Assembly (NCBI RefSeq): GCF_001552175.1
Contig: NZ_BCQR01000015.1
Span: forward strand, 32,672 to 96,671
DNA length: 64,000 bases
Direction of reading: 5' to 3'
Origin: Actinomadura kijaniata NBRC 14229
GTDB lineage: Bacteria > Actinomycetota > Actinomycetes > Streptosporangiales > Streptosporangiaceae
The notes beneath the pieces are model-generated. The model was not told the DNA's origin. It saw nothing but the letters and a program-made list of their open reading frames with translations, and did not search any database. Below, one piece after another: positions 43,875 through 52,901 of the stretch (the stretch's first letter is position 1; each line of letters begins with the position of its first letter). Made by a program: the position numbers and the translations under genes.

Positions 43875-44240
43875 TCACCTGGCGCACGCGGCGAGCGCCA
43901 GGGCCCCGGCCGCCTCGACCCAGAAGTAGAACCAGGACGGGTAGAACCCCGACGGGCGTTCCACGCATCGGGCCACCAGCCGCCCGAACGCCATACCGCC
44001 CAGCGCCATCCCGACCGCCAGGACGATGCCGTCGCGCGCCTCCTCCCGCATCACGGCCAGGACCAGCGCGGCGGCGACGGCGACGCCGAAGCCGCCGTAC
44101 ACGGCGCGGACCTCCGTCCGGGCGTCCGCCGTCGCGGCCTCCATCCCGAACGGCCTGACCAGCGCCGCGGGCGCCGCCAGCCCGTACAGCCCCATCGCCA
44201 GGAAGAACACCGCCATACCGGCGACGACGACCTGCTCCAT
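43875..44240 (-). CDS. DUF4345 membrane protein
   Basis: The 121-residue product has four hydrophobic helices with the DUF4345 features FFLAMGLYGLAAPAALVRPF and RAVYGGFGVAVAAALV. The family is uncharacterised. GGAGGAC precedes the ATG. The gene is divergent from an AraC regulator across about 40 bases, so it is probably the AraC target. Confidence 0.85.
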   Translation of the reverse strand: MEQVVVAGMAVFFLAMGLYGLAAPAALVRPFGMEAATADARTEVRAVYGGFGVAVAAALVLAVMREEARDGIVLAVGMALGGMAFGRLVARCVERPSGFYPSWFYFWVEAAGALALAACAR

Positions 44241-44282
44241 GAAGTCCTCCTCGTTCCGTCCACCTGCTGGGATCATGGAGCG

Positions 44283-45026
44283 GTGCCGACCGACGCGCTT
44301 CCACGAACGTGCCACCTGTGGCTGTGGCCCGGGCAGGCCGTCTACACCGGGCCCGCCCTGGACCTGACGTCCCACTCGGGTTCGGTCGCCTGCCTGGCGC
44401 TCGCCCTGGACGGCGGTTTCACGGTCGAGACCTCCGCGGGGATCACGCCCCCGGTGCGCAGCGCCCTCATCGCGCCGCGCCAGGTCCACCGGTTGCGCGC
44501 CGACAGCGCCCGCATGCGGTTCTGCTACCTGGACCCCTCGACGGCCCGGCTGGCGGCGTGCGCCGCGTCGATGCGCGCGGGCGACGCCGCCGTCCGGACC
44601 GGCCACCGCCGCGAGGACGACCTGATCTCCGTGGACGCCCGCCCGGCCGAGTGGCTCGACATGGCCGCGCCGCCCGGACCCACCGTCCAGGACCCGCGCG
44701 TCCGGGCGACCGCCCGGCACCTGTTGGACGACCCGTCCCTGACCGCCGCCGAGGCGGCCCGCCGGTGCGGACTGTCGACCTCGCGGTTCCTGCGCCTGTT
44801 CGCCGCGCACACCGGCACGACGTTCCGGCGCTACCGCCTGTGGGCCCGCATGCTGCTGGCCGCCCGCGCCATCGCCGAGCGGGCCACCCTGACCGACGCC
44901 GCCGCCGAGGCGGGCTTCGCCTCCCCCTCGCACTTCAGCGACGCCTTCGCCCGCATGTTCGGCCTGCGCCCCAGCCGCCTGCCCGCCCTCGACATCACCG
45001 TGATGCCCCCGGCCGCGCCGCGCTGA
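44283..45026 (+). CDS. AraC-family transcriptional regulator
   Basis: This 247-residue protein has an N-terminal cupin-like sensor (WLWPGQAVYTGPALDLTSHS) and a C-terminal double helix-turn-helix (LTAAEAARRCGLSTSRFLRL and TDAAAEAGFASPSHFSDAF, then FGLRPS), the normal AraC ending. The start is a GTG at 44283. It shares a very short intergenic region with the DUF4345 gene, so the two promoters overlap. Confidence 0.9.
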   Translation: MPTDALPRTCHLWLWPGQAVYTGPALDLTSHSGSVACLALALDGGFTVETSAGITPPVRSALIAPRQVHRLRADSARMRFCYLDPSTARLAACAASMRAGDAAVRTGHRREDDLISVDARPAEWLDMAAPPGPTVQDPRVRATARHLLDDPSLTAAEAARRCGLSTSRFLRLFAAHTGTTFRRYRLWARMLLAARAIAERATLTDAAAEAGFASPSHFSDAFARMFGLRPSRLPALDITVMPPAAPR

Positions 45027-45167
45027 CCGGAGGAGACCGGTGGTCGTGCCCGGCCGGACGCCGCCCCGGCCGATACCCTCTGTGACCTGGGATCTTCAGG
45101 GCCCCGGTGTGCGTTGTCATAGTCCCCGGAAGTGGCTGGAGCGTTCCAGCGGAGTCATGGAGGAACC

Positions 45168-46142
45168 GTGAACGTCTCTGTGGGCGTGTGGGTGCTGACG
45201 GTGGCGGCCCTGTGCGTGCTCATCGCGGTGGATTTCGTCATCGGGCGCAAGCCGCACGAGGTGTCGACCAAGGAGGCCGGCATCTGGTCTGCGGTCTGGA
45301 TCGTCCTGGCCGTCGCCTTCGGGCTGGGACTGTTCGTCTTCGCGGGCGCGCAGCCCGCCGGGGAGTTCTTCGCCGGGTTCATCACCGAGAAGTCGCTGAG
45401 TGTGGACAACCTGTTCGTCTTCGTTCTGATCATGGCCAAGTTCGCGGTGCCCGCCCAGTACCAGGCGCGGGTGCTGATGGTCGGGGTGCTGATGGCGCTG
45501 GTGATGCGGGCGGGTTTCATCGCCGCCGGCGCCGCGATCATCTCGGCCTTCTCCTGGGTGTTCTACCTGTTCGGCGCCTTCCTGATCTGGACGGCCTACA
45601 AGCTTGTCCAGGACGCGCGCCGCGGCGGCCATGACGAGGAGTACCAGGAGAACAAACTCCTCAAAGCCGTCGAGCGCCGCTTCGGTGTCGCCGACCGCTA
45701 CCACGGCACCAAACTGCTGGTGCAGCAGAACGGCAGGCGCGTGATGACCCCGATGATGGTGGTCATGCTGGCGATCGGCTCCACCGACCTGCTGTTCGCT
45801 CTGGACTCGATCCCGGCCATCTACGGCCTGACCGACGACCCCTACATCGTCTTCACCGCCAACGCCTTCGCGCTGATGGGGCTGCGCCAGCTGTACTTCC
45901 TGATCGGCGGGCTGCTCAAACGGCTCGTGCACCTGTCCTACGGGCTGTCGGTCATCCTGGGCTTCATCGGCGTCAAACTCGTCCTGCACGCCCTGCACGA
46001 GTCCGGCGTGCACGTCCCGGAGATCAGCATCGCCTTCTCGCTCGGCTTCATCGTCCTGGTGCTCGCGGTGACGACCGTCACCAGCCTCATCGCCTCCAAG
46101 AGGCAGGAGGCGGACCAGGGCACGGACACGCCGTCACACTGA
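45168..46142 (+). CDS. TerC-family membrane protein
   Basis: The 324-residue product has about nine helices and the TerC motifs AGFITEKSLSVDNLFVFVLI and AIGSTDLLFALDSIPAIYGL with acidic residues within the membrane. TerC-like proteins are linked to metal (Mn) export during metalation of exoenzymes and to tellurium resistance. The GTG at 45168 is chosen for GGAGGA just before it. I examined the leader for a yybP-ykoY manganese riboswitch and did not find a convincing one. Confidence 0.92.
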   Translation: MNVSVGVWVLTVAALCVLIAVDFVIGRKPHEVSTKEAGIWSAVWIVLAVAFGLGLFVFAGAQPAGEFFAGFITEKSLSVDNLFVFVLIMAKFAVPAQYQARVLMVGVLMALVMRAGFIAAGAAIISAFSWVFYLFGAFLIWTAYKLVQDARRGGHDEEYQENKLLKAVERRFGVADRYHGTKLLVQQNGRRVMTPMMVVMLAIGSTDLLFALDSIPAIYGLTDDPYIVFTANAFALMGLRQLYFLIGGLLKRLVHLSYGLSVILGFIGVKLVLHALHESGVHVPEISIAFSLGFIVLVLAVTTVTSLIASKRQEADQGTDTPSH

Positions 46143-46277
46143 TCAGCGGCCCGGCTCCCCGCTCCTACGGCAAGCCCCCTGGACGAGACCCCGAACACCG
46201 GCGGTACCTGGCCTCACCGCCGCCAGCACGCCCACAAGAACCCGTCCCGCCCGAACTGATTCGAGGCGTTTCGGAAA

Positions 46278-46306
46278 CGGGGCCGGGCTGGGATCGCCCG
46301 GCCCCG
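46278..46306. terminator. Terminator hairpin
   Basis: CGGGGCCGGGC and its perfect complement form an 11-base-pair stem with a 7-base loop between the convergent terC-like and ferredoxin reductase genes. Confidence 0.7.
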
Positions 46307-46310
46307 GTGG

Positions 46311-47477
46311 TCATGGTTGGGAGGGTGCGGCGGTCAGGTGGGCGCGGGCCGTTCGCGCGCCGCGCGGGTGGTTCCAGCCGATCGCGGCGGTGGTGCGGCC
46401 CCCGTCCGACTCGGTCAGCGCCACGAAGCGGTCGTCGGCCGCCGTGCCCTCCAGGTAGCGGACGCGGTCGCCGCCGCCCACCCGTCCGTGCACCTGGATC
46501 TTGGTGTCGTACTGGTCGGACCAGAAGTAGGGAACGGGGGCGTGCACGCGCTCGTCGCCCAGGATGTTCGCGGCGACGACGAGGGCCTGTTCGGTGGCGT
46601 TGGTGCGGCTCTCCACCCGGATGCCGACGCCGGTCACCGGGTCGGGCCAGCGCGCCACGTCCCCGACCGCGTACACGCCCGGCGCGGCGCGGCAGCGGGC
46701 GTCGCACACGATCCCGTCGGCCAGCGCCAGGCCGCTGTTCTCCAGCCAGGCGGTCGCCGGAACGGACCCGATCGTCACCACCGCCAGGTCCGCCCGCACG
46801 ACCTCGCCGTCGGCCAACGCGACACCGCTCACCCGGCCCCGCTCGCCGACCAGGCCCGTCACGGCGGTCCCGAGGCGCAGCCGCACCCCGTGCCGCCGGT
46901 GCAGCGCGGCGACCCGTCCGCCCAGTTCCGGGCCGAGGTGGCGGGCCATCGGCACCGGTCCGGGGTCGACCAGCGTCACCTCGCGGCCCAGCGTGCGGGC
47001 GGCCGCCGCGATCTCGCAGCCGAGGACACCGGCCCCGACGACCGCGACGCGGCCCGCGTCCGGCAGGGCGTGGCGCAGCGCCAACGCCTCGTCCAGCGAA
47101 CGCAGCGTGTGCGCCCCCGCCGGTTCCGGGCCGGGCAGGCGGCGCGGGACCAGCCCGGTCGCGATGACCAGCGTGTCGTACGCCAGCGCCCGGCCGCCGT
47201 CCAGCTCCACCGTGCGGGCGGCGGCGTCCAGGCGTTCGGCGCGGCCCCACACCCACTCGGCGTCCAGCGCCTCCAGCTGCTCGGGGGTGCGCAGGCGCAC
47301 CCGGTCGGGCGGCCAGAGCCCGGTGAGGACCTGCTTGGACAGCGGCGGCCGGTCGTAGGGCGGGTGCGGGTCGGGGTCGACCAGCCGCAGGCGGCCGGTG
47401 TGGCCGCCGCGCCGCAGCGCCTCGGCGACGGTGAGGCCGCCGACCGACGCGCCGACGATCAGCACGTCGGACGTCAT
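46311..47477 (-). CDS. Ferredoxin reductase (FAD/NADH, P450 redox partner)
   Basis: This 388-residue flavoprotein has the FAD motif LIVGASVGGLTVAEALR, an NADH site VAVVGAGVLGCEIAAAA and the closing GVYAVGDVARW, which is the layout of putidaredoxin-reductase-like enzymes. It would pass electrons from NADH to the ferredoxin encoded just upstream; the start overlaps the ferredoxin stop by ATGA. It completes a class I P450 system with the two P450 genes that precede it in the operon. Confidence 0.92.
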   Translation of the reverse strand: MTSDVLIVGASVGGLTVAEALRRGGHTGRLRLVDPDPHPPYDRPPLSKQVLTGLWPPDRVRLRTPEQLEALDAEWVWGRAERLDAAARTVELDGGRALAYDTLVIATGLVPRRLPGPEPAGAHTLRSLDEALALRHALPDAGRVAVVGAGVLGCEIAAAARTLGREVTLVDPGPVPMARHLGPELGGRVAALHRRHGVRLRLGTAVTGLVGERGRVSGVALADGEVVRADLAVVTIGSVPATAWLENSGLALADGIVCDARCRAAPGVYAVGDVARWPDPVTGVGIRVESRTNATEQALVVAANILGDERVHAPVPYFWSDQYDTKIQVHGRVGGGDRVRYLEGTAADDRFVALTESDGGRTTAAIGWNHPRGARTARAHLTAAPSQP

Positions 47478-47671
47478 GTGTCCACCACGACGATCGCCGC
47501 GGCCGGGCACAGCATCGCCGCCTCGCGGACCGCGGCGGCGCGCTCGTGCGGCGGCGCCGGATCCAGCAGCACCACCACGCCGTCGTCGTCACGCTGGTCG
47601 AACACGTCCGGCGCGGCCGCGACGCACTGCCCGCCGCCCACGCACCGCTCCTCGTCGACGATCACTTTCAC
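47474..47671 (-). CDS. 3Fe-4S ferredoxin (P450 electron carrier)
   Basis: The 65-residue protein has cysteines at 10, 16 and 55 in CVGGGQC and LCPAAA, the spacing of one-cluster 3Fe-4S ferredoxins that serve actinomycete P450s; the second position of a 4Fe cluster is Gly. The GTG at 47671 with GAGGAGGG upstream fixes the start. It lies 11 bases after P450 stop 47683 and overlaps the reductase start, so co-expression is certain from layout. Confidence 0.92.
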   Translation of the reverse strand: MKVIVDEERCVGGGQCVAAAPDVFDQRDDDGVVVLLDPAPPHERAAAVREAAMLCPAAAIVVVDT

Positions 47672-47682
47672 GGGGTCCCTCC

Positions 47683-48864
47683 TCACCAGGCCACCGGAAG
47701 CCGGTACAGGCCGTAGACGTTGGCGTACTCGTCGCGCATCGGGACGTCGCCGGGCTCGACGGCCAGCCGCAGCGTGGGGAACCGCGCGATGAGCCCCCGC
47801 AGCGCGACCCGCAGTTCCAGCCGCGCCAGGTGCTGCCCCAGGCACTGGTGGATGCCGTGCGTGAACGTCAGGTGCCCGGCGGCGTCGCGCCGCACGTCCA
47901 GCGCGTCGGGGTCGGGGAAGCGGGCCGGGTCGCGGTTGGCGGCGGGCTGGGAGATCGTGACGGTCTGCCCCGCGCGGATCAGCACACCGTCGACCTCGAC
48001 GTCCTCCAGCGCGGTCCGCAGCCCGCACGGGCCGATGCTCAGGTAACGCAGCAGCTCCTCCACCGCCCCCTCGACCAGTCCGGGGTCGGCGCGCAGCAGG
48101 GCGAACTGCTCGGGGTGCGTCAGCAACGCGAACACGCCGCGCGCCAGCACGCTGCCGGTGGTGTCCAGCCCCGCCCCCAGCAGGAACACTCCCAGCCCCG
48201 TGATCTCCTCGTCGGTCAGGTCACCGGCGGTGAGGTCGCTGATCAGGTCCTCGGTGGGCGCGGCGCGTTTGATCGGCACCAGCGCGCCGATGTGCTCCGA
48301 CAGCGCCGCCCATGCCCGGTACGCGTCCTCGGGGGTGACGTCGGCGTCGAGGATCCCCGCGGCGGCGTGCCGCTGGAACCCCTCCCGTTCGGCGGCCGGA
48401 ACGCCCAGCAGCTCGCAGATCATCAGACCCGGCAGGGGCTGGGCCAGCGCCGTCACCAGGTCGGCGGGCGGTCCCTGCCCGGCCATCGCGTCCAGCAGGC
48501 CGACGGTGATCTCCTCGGCCCGTTCGGCCAGCAGCGCCATCCGGCGGACGGTGAACGCGCCGGCCAGCAGCCTCCGGTACCGGGTGTGCTCGGGCGGGTC
48601 GATCGCGCTGATGTCACCGGCCGGGGCGGGCGGCAACCGCCCGAAGTCCCCGTAGGGGAGGTGCGCCAGCTCGTAGCGGGCGCTGAACCGGTTGTCGGCG
48701 AGCACCGCGCGGGCCTGGGCGTACCCGGTCACCAGCCACCCTTCATGCCCGTCGGGATAGGTCATCGGGCTGATCGGGGCGCGGGCGCGGATCTCCGCCA
48801 GCTCGGGAGGCGGGTCCAGCGGACGGCCCTCCGGCCGGGCCAGCGGCAGTCCGTTCACGGTCAT
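47683..48864 (-). CDS. Cytochrome P450
   Basis: The product of 393 residues has the I-helix AGLDTTG (231-237), ExxR in EELLR, and the heme loop FTHGIHQCLGQHLAR with Cys341. Residues near the N-terminus (RPLDPPPELAEIRARAPISP) are nearly repeated in the neighbouring P450 at 48886, so the pair arose by duplication or came together early. It is soluble and uses the downstream ferredoxin and reductase. AAAGGGG lies before the ATG. Confidence 0.93.
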   Translation of the reverse strand: MTVNGLPLARPEGRPLDPPPELAEIRARAPISPMTYPDGHEGWLVTGYAQARAVLADNRFSARYELAHLPYGDFGRLPPAPAGDISAIDPPEHTRYRRLLAGAFTVRRMALLAERAEEITVGLLDAMAGQGPPADLVTALAQPLPGLMICELLGVPAAEREGFQRHAAAGILDADVTPEDAYRAWAALSEHIGALVPIKRAAPTEDLISDLTAGDLTDEEITGLGVFLLGAGLDTTGSVLARGVFALLTHPEQFALLRADPGLVEGAVEELLRYLSIGPCGLRTALEDVEVDGVLIRAGQTVTISQPAANRDPARFPDPDALDVRRDAAGHLTFTHGIHQCLGQHLARLELRVALRGLIARFPTLRLAVEPGDVPMRDEYANVYGLYRLPVAW

Positions 48865-48885
48865 GGTGGTCCCCTTTCGGCGGGT

Positions 48886-50085
48886 TCAGGCCGGGTCCCA
48901 GGCGACCGGCAGGCGCTCCAGGCCGTACACGTCGGACTCGGAGCGCACCGGCACCTCTTCGGCCGGGATCGCCAGCCGCAACGTCGGGAACCGCTTCAGC
49001 AGCGCGGGCAGCGCGATCCGCAGCTCCAGCCGCGCCAGCTGCTGCCCCAGGCACTGGTGGGCGCCGTGCGCGAACGCCAGCTGCCCGGCCGCGTCACGGC
49101 GCAGGTCCAGCACGTCGGGGTCGGGGAAGACGGCGGGATCGCGGTTGGCGGCGAGCAGCGAGATCGCGACGGTCGTCCCCTTCCCGACCAGCACGCCGTC
49201 GATCTCGACGTCCTCCAGGGCCGTCCGGAAGTCGGTGTGCGCGATCGACAGGTAGCGCAGCAGTTCCTCCACGCCCGAGTCGGTGACGTCCGGGTCGTCG
49301 CGCAGCGCGGCCAGCTGCTCGGGGTGGGTCAGCAGCGCGAACGTTCCGAGGCCCAGCATGTTGGCGACAGTGTCCAGCCCGGCGGCCAGCAGCATCCCCC
49401 CGACCCCGATGTGCTCCTCCTCGGTGAGGTCGCTGTCGGTCAGTTCGCTGAGCAGGTCATCGGTCGGTTCGGCGCGCTTGCGGCGCACCAGGCCGGTCAT
49501 GTAGTCGCCGATCGCGGCGCCGGCGGCGGCCTGTTCCTCGGCCGTCACGTCGTGCCGGTTCAGGAGCGCGGCGAAGCGCTGGAAGTCGGCGCGTTCGGCG
49601 TAGGGCACGCCCAGCAGCTCACAGATCATCTGTGCCGGCACCGGATGCGCGAACGTCTCCACCAGGTCCACCCCCGGTCCCTGCGCGGCCATGTCGTCCA
49701 GGCACCCGTCGGTGAACGTCCGGATGCGTTCGGCCAGCAGCCTCATCCGGCGGACGCTGAACCGGCCCGCCAGCAGGCGCCGGAAACGGGTGTGCTCGGG
49801 AGCGTCCAGGCCGATGAACTCGCCGGGCCCGGCGGGCGGGATGTCGGTGTACCGGGGGTCGGGGTAGTGCGCGATCTCGTAACGGGAGGAGAACCGGGGG
49901 TCGGCGAGCACGGCCCGTGCCTGGGCGTGCCCGGTGACCAGCCATCCCTGGTGCCCGTCACCGTAGAGCAGCGGGGCGATCGGGCCCTGGGCGCGGATGC
50001 GCGCCAGCTCGGCGGGCGGGTCGAGGGGACGGCCTGCGGGCCGCCGCGTCGGCATCTCGGTGATGACGGGGGGAAGCGCGTTCAT
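48886..50085 (-). CDS. Cytochrome P450
   Basis: This 399-residue P450 has AGLDTVA in the I-helix (235-241), where the second threonine is replaced by Val, ExxR in EELLR, and the heme loop FAHGAHQCLGQQLAR with Cys345. The preceding gene (MFS) and following genes (P450, ferredoxin, reductase) run in the same direction with gaps of 11-21 bases. AAGGAAA precedes the ATG at 50085. A steroid, terpene or xenobiotic substrate would be usual; none can be read here. Confidence 0.93.
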   Translation of the reverse strand: MNALPPVITEMPTRRPAGRPLDPPAELARIRAQGPIAPLLYGDGHQGWLVTGHAQARAVLADPRFSSRYEIAHYPDPRYTDIPPAGPGEFIGLDAPEHTRFRRLLAGRFSVRRMRLLAERIRTFTDGCLDDMAAQGPGVDLVETFAHPVPAQMICELLGVPYAERADFQRFAALLNRHDVTAEEQAAAGAAIGDYMTGLVRRKRAEPTDDLLSELTDSDLTEEEHIGVGGMLLAAGLDTVANMLGLGTFALLTHPEQLAALRDDPDVTDSGVEELLRYLSIAHTDFRTALEDVEIDGVLVGKGTTVAISLLAANRDPAVFPDPDVLDLRRDAAGQLAFAHGAHQCLGQQLARLELRIALPALLKRFPTLRLAIPAEEVPVRSESDVYGLERLPVAWDPA

Positions 50086-50096
50086 GAGGTTTCCTT

Positions 50097-51602
50097 TCAG
50101 GAGGTGGTCACGGGGGTCTGTTCTTCGACGGGCGCGGTGCGGCCGGCCCCGCGCCCCCGGATCAGGACGAACGCCAGCACCGCCGCGCCCAGCACCGCGC
50201 ACGCGCTCACCGAGCACGTGACGGCCAGCCCGTCGGTGAACGCCTGCCGCGCGGACGCCGCCAGCGCCTCGTCGCCGGTCCGCTCGGCGACCGCCAGGGC
50301 CTCGCCGATGGAGCGGCGCGCCACCTCGGGAGCCGAGCCGGGCATGGCCCCGGTGAACACGCCCGTCAGCAGGCTCCCGAGAACGGCGACCCCCAGCGCG
50401 GCCCCGGCCTGCTGCAGGGTGTCGTTGAGCGCCGACCCGACCCCGGCGTACCGCGCGGGCACCGCCCCCATCAGCGCGGCGATGGCGGCGGGCTGCGCCA
50501 GCCCGGCCCCGATGCCGAACACCACCAGCGTGGCGGTCACCGTGGCGAACCCGTCGTCGGCCCGCAACGTCGACATCAGGAGGAACCCGCCCGCCAGCAC
50601 CCCCAGTCCGGCGGCGGTCAGCACGCGGTTGCCGACCCGCTGGCCGAGGGCGGCGCCCACGCCGTTGGTGACGATCACGGCGAGTGCCAGCGGCACCATG
50701 GCCAGCCCCGCGCGGGTGGGCGTGAACCCGAGGACGAACTGCAGGTACTGGGTGATGACCAGGACGAGCCCGCCGTTGCCGATCTGCACCAGCACCAGCG
50801 ACAGGCTGCCGCCGGTGAAGTCGCGGTTCCGGAACAGCGCCAGCGGCACCATCGGCTCGGTCACGCGCCGCTCCCACAGCACGAACGCCGTCAGCACGAC
50901 CGCCGCGACCGCCAGCCCCGACAGCGTCGCGGGGTCGCCGAGCCCGCGCTGCGGAAGCTCGATGATCGCCCACACCAGCGCGACCATGCCGACCAGCGAC
51001 AGCACCGCGCCCAGCGGGTCGAACCGGCGCGCCGGGGCCCGCGACTCGGGCATCAGCAGGTAGGCGGCGGCGATCGCCACGACGACGACCGGCACGTTGA
51101 TCAGGAAGACCGAGCCCCAGTGGAGGTGCGTGACCATCGCGCCGCCCAGGATCGGCCCGCCGATCAGGCCGGTGACGGCGGCCGCCGACCACGCCGAGGT
51201 CGCCTTGCGGCGTTCCTCCTCGTCGAACACGGTGATCAGGATCGACAGGGTGCTGGGCAGCACCAGCGCCGAGCCCACGCCCATCAGCGCGCGGGCGGCG
51301 ATCAGCTGGGCCGGGCTGTCGGCGTAGGCGGCGGCCAGCGAGGCGGCCCCGAACGCGGCCAGCCCGACCACCATCACGCGGCGGCGGCCGAACCGGTCGG
51401 CCAGGCTGCCGGCGGTGAGCAGCAGCCCGGCCGCGACCAGGATGTAGGCGTCGGTGATCCACTGGATGTCGCGGGCGGTGGCGCCCAGGTCCCGCGTGAG
51501 CGCCGGGATCGCGACCATCAGCACGTTGTTGTCGATCACCAGGATCAGGGTGCTCAGGCAGAGCACCACCAGGATCAGCCAGCGGCGTGGATGTCGTTCC
51601 AT
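50097..51602 (-). CDS. DHA2-family (EmrB/QacA) MFS drug exporter
   Basis: The 501-residue product has 14 predicted helices and the DHA2 start VIDNNVLMVAIPALTRDLGA, motif A in GSLADRFGRRRVMV, and motif C in GLIGGPILGGAMV. Such pumps expel hydrophobic toxic compounds with protons. It is the first gene of the P450 operon and divergent from a TetR gene, with operator half-sites overlapping its leader. Export of the P450 substrate or product is a reasonable inference. Confidence 0.92.
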   Translation of the reverse strand: MERHPRRWLILVVLCLSTLILVIDNNVLMVAIPALTRDLGATARDIQWITDAYILVAAGLLLTAGSLADRFGRRRVMVVGLAAFGAASLAAAYADSPAQLIAARALMGVGSALVLPSTLSILITVFDEEERRKATSAWSAAAVTGLIGGPILGGAMVTHLHWGSVFLINVPVVVVAIAAAYLLMPESRAPARRFDPLGAVLSLVGMVALVWAIIELPQRGLGDPATLSGLAVAAVVLTAFVLWERRVTEPMVPLALFRNRDFTGGSLSLVLVQIGNGGLVLVITQYLQFVLGFTPTRAGLAMVPLALAVIVTNGVGAALGQRVGNRVLTAAGLGVLAGGFLLMSTLRADDGFATVTATLVVFGIGAGLAQPAAIAALMGAVPARYAGVGSALNDTLQQAGAALGVAVLGSLLTGVFTGAMPGSAPEVARRSIGEALAVAERTGDEALAASARQAFTDGLAVTCSVSACAVLGAAVLAFVLIRGRGAGRTAPVEEQTPVTTS

Positions 51603-51614
51603 GGTTCCTCCCTT

Positions 51615-51670
51615 CTTGTACGACGTTCTGTTTCATGGACAACGTACAAGACTCATGGACGTCGTTCAAG
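51615..51670. promoter_or_regulatory. TetR operator cluster
   Basis: CTTGTACG (51615-51622) pairs perfectly with CGTACAAG (51643-51650). A third half-site of the same type, GGACGTCGTTCAAG, follows at 51657-51670, and TGGACGTTGTGC resembles it just downstream. The sites lie between the divergent exporter and TetR starts. Confidence 0.6.
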
Positions 51671-51727
51671 AAGTGGACGTTGTGCGATAATCGCCCGGGA
51701 CCGACGACGGACGGGGAGGCGACCTCG

Positions 51728-52465
51728 ATGGCAGCCAGTGACCAGGCGTTTCCCTCGGTGTGGACGCGGCCGCCCCGGCGGAGGCGCGACCGTCCGGCGC
51801 TCACCCGGGACCAGATCGTCGCCGAGGCCGTCCGGCTCCTCGACGAGGAGGGCCTCGACGCCCTGACCATGCGGCGGCTGGCCGCCCGCCTCGGCGCCGC
51901 CGCCAACGCCCTGTACTGGCACGTCACCAACAAGAGCGAGCTGATCGAACTCGTCGTCGACGAGATCTACGGTGAGATGCGGCTACCCGACACCGGCGAT
52001 CCGGCCGACTGGCGCGCCACCGTCACCGAACTCGCCCACAGCGCCCGCGAGGTGATCCTGCGCCACCCGTGGACCTCCGGCCTGCTCGGCGAGGTGGGCA
52101 TGGCCTACCTCGGCCCCAACCTGACGCACCTGTTCGACCGGGCGCTGACCCTGCTGCGGTCGGCGGATTTCCCCCTGCTGGCGGCCGACCGCGCCCTGAA
52201 CGCCGTGTTCTCGTTCGTCATCGGCGCCGCCACCGTCGAGGCCGCCACCCTCAACAAGATCCGGCAGGGCGGGCTCACCGAGGACGAGTGGCTGCGCTCG
52301 GCGCGACCGACCCTGGAGGAATCCGCCCAGGACCACCCGCAGATGCGCGAACTGTACGCCGCCCTCGCCGGGAACGAGCCGGAACGGACACGCCGCGAGC
52401 AGTTCGACTACGGCTTGCAGCGCATGCTCGACGGCATCGAATCCCAGCTGCCGGAACACCCCTGA
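51728..52465 (+). CDS. TetR-family transcriptional regulator (TetR/Tn10 C-terminal type)
   Basis: This 245-residue protein has a basic N-terminal arm, the helix-turn-helix RDQIVAEAVRLLDEEGLDAL and RRLAARLGAAANALYWHVTN, and a TetR_C-like effector domain. It is divergent from the exporter-P450 operon, and repeated half-sites lie between them, so it is the probable local repressor. The ATG at 51728 is preferred for GGGGAGG a few bases before it, although the frame is open further upstream across the operator. Confidence 0.9.
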   Translation: MAASDQAFPSVWTRPPRRRRDRPALTRDQIVAEAVRLLDEEGLDALTMRRLAARLGAAANALYWHVTNKSELIELVVDEIYGEMRLPDTGDPADWRATVTELAHSAREVILRHPWTSGLLGEVGMAYLGPNLTHLFDRALTLLRSADFPLLAADRALNAVFSFVIGAATVEAATLNKIRQGGLTEDEWLRSARPTLEESAQDHPQMRELYAALAGNEPERTRREQFDYGLQRMLDGIESQLPEHP

Positions 52466-52901
52466 CAGCCGAAGAACAGCGGCTCCCCGAACCGGCCGTG
52501 TCGCGACGACCGGGAACCGATCGGGGGCAGCTCTCCTGTAGGAGTTCGCTGAGCTGGGGCTTCATAGCCGGGCTGTTTGATCGCGGGACTGGCTCCCACC
52601 GTGAGTGCAGACGGGTGGGGCGGTGCTGTGCGACGCGGCCTCCGCACCGCGCCCCGTGCGTCCGCAAGCGGGTCTGCGGATCGGTGATCGAACCCGCCCA
52701 CACGATGACCGTCCGCATTGTGCCGGAGCACCTGTGGCGCGGGGCTGGTCGTTCTGCTTACCGCTGAGGACCCGGTGGCTGAGGAACGTGTCGCAGGTTG
52801 GACGCGACCTTTCCGTCTCGACCGCGAACACCACCGCGTTCACCAAGCCCACCATCGAGACGGACACGCCCCACGGTCAGGAGAACCGGGGCCTCACTCT
52901 T
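52466..52901. other. Gap with a dispersed repeat
   Basis: No gene is recognised. The only structured part is the 93-base repeat at 52527-52619. Confidence 0.4.
52527..52619 (+). repeat. 93-base dispersed repeat, copy B
   Basis: This copy aligns without gaps to the minus strand of 17916-17824 with about 23 differences, most of them transitions. At both places it stands outside intact genes. Confidence 0.6.

Noticed and set aside
45040..45167. Possible yybP-ykoY manganese riboswitch before the TerC gene
   Set aside because: TerC genes often have one, but I could not find the conserved loops and paired regions in this leader.
42613..46142. Biosynthetic gene cluster around the single P450
   Set aside because: Neighbours are AraC/DUF4345 and TerC genes with terminators between; no core biosynthetic enzyme is present.
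47398..51063. A 1221-codon open frame on the plus strand
   Set aside because: It runs opposite to ferredoxin, two P450s and the exporter, all of which have clear signatures and ribosome sites. It is a shadow frame.
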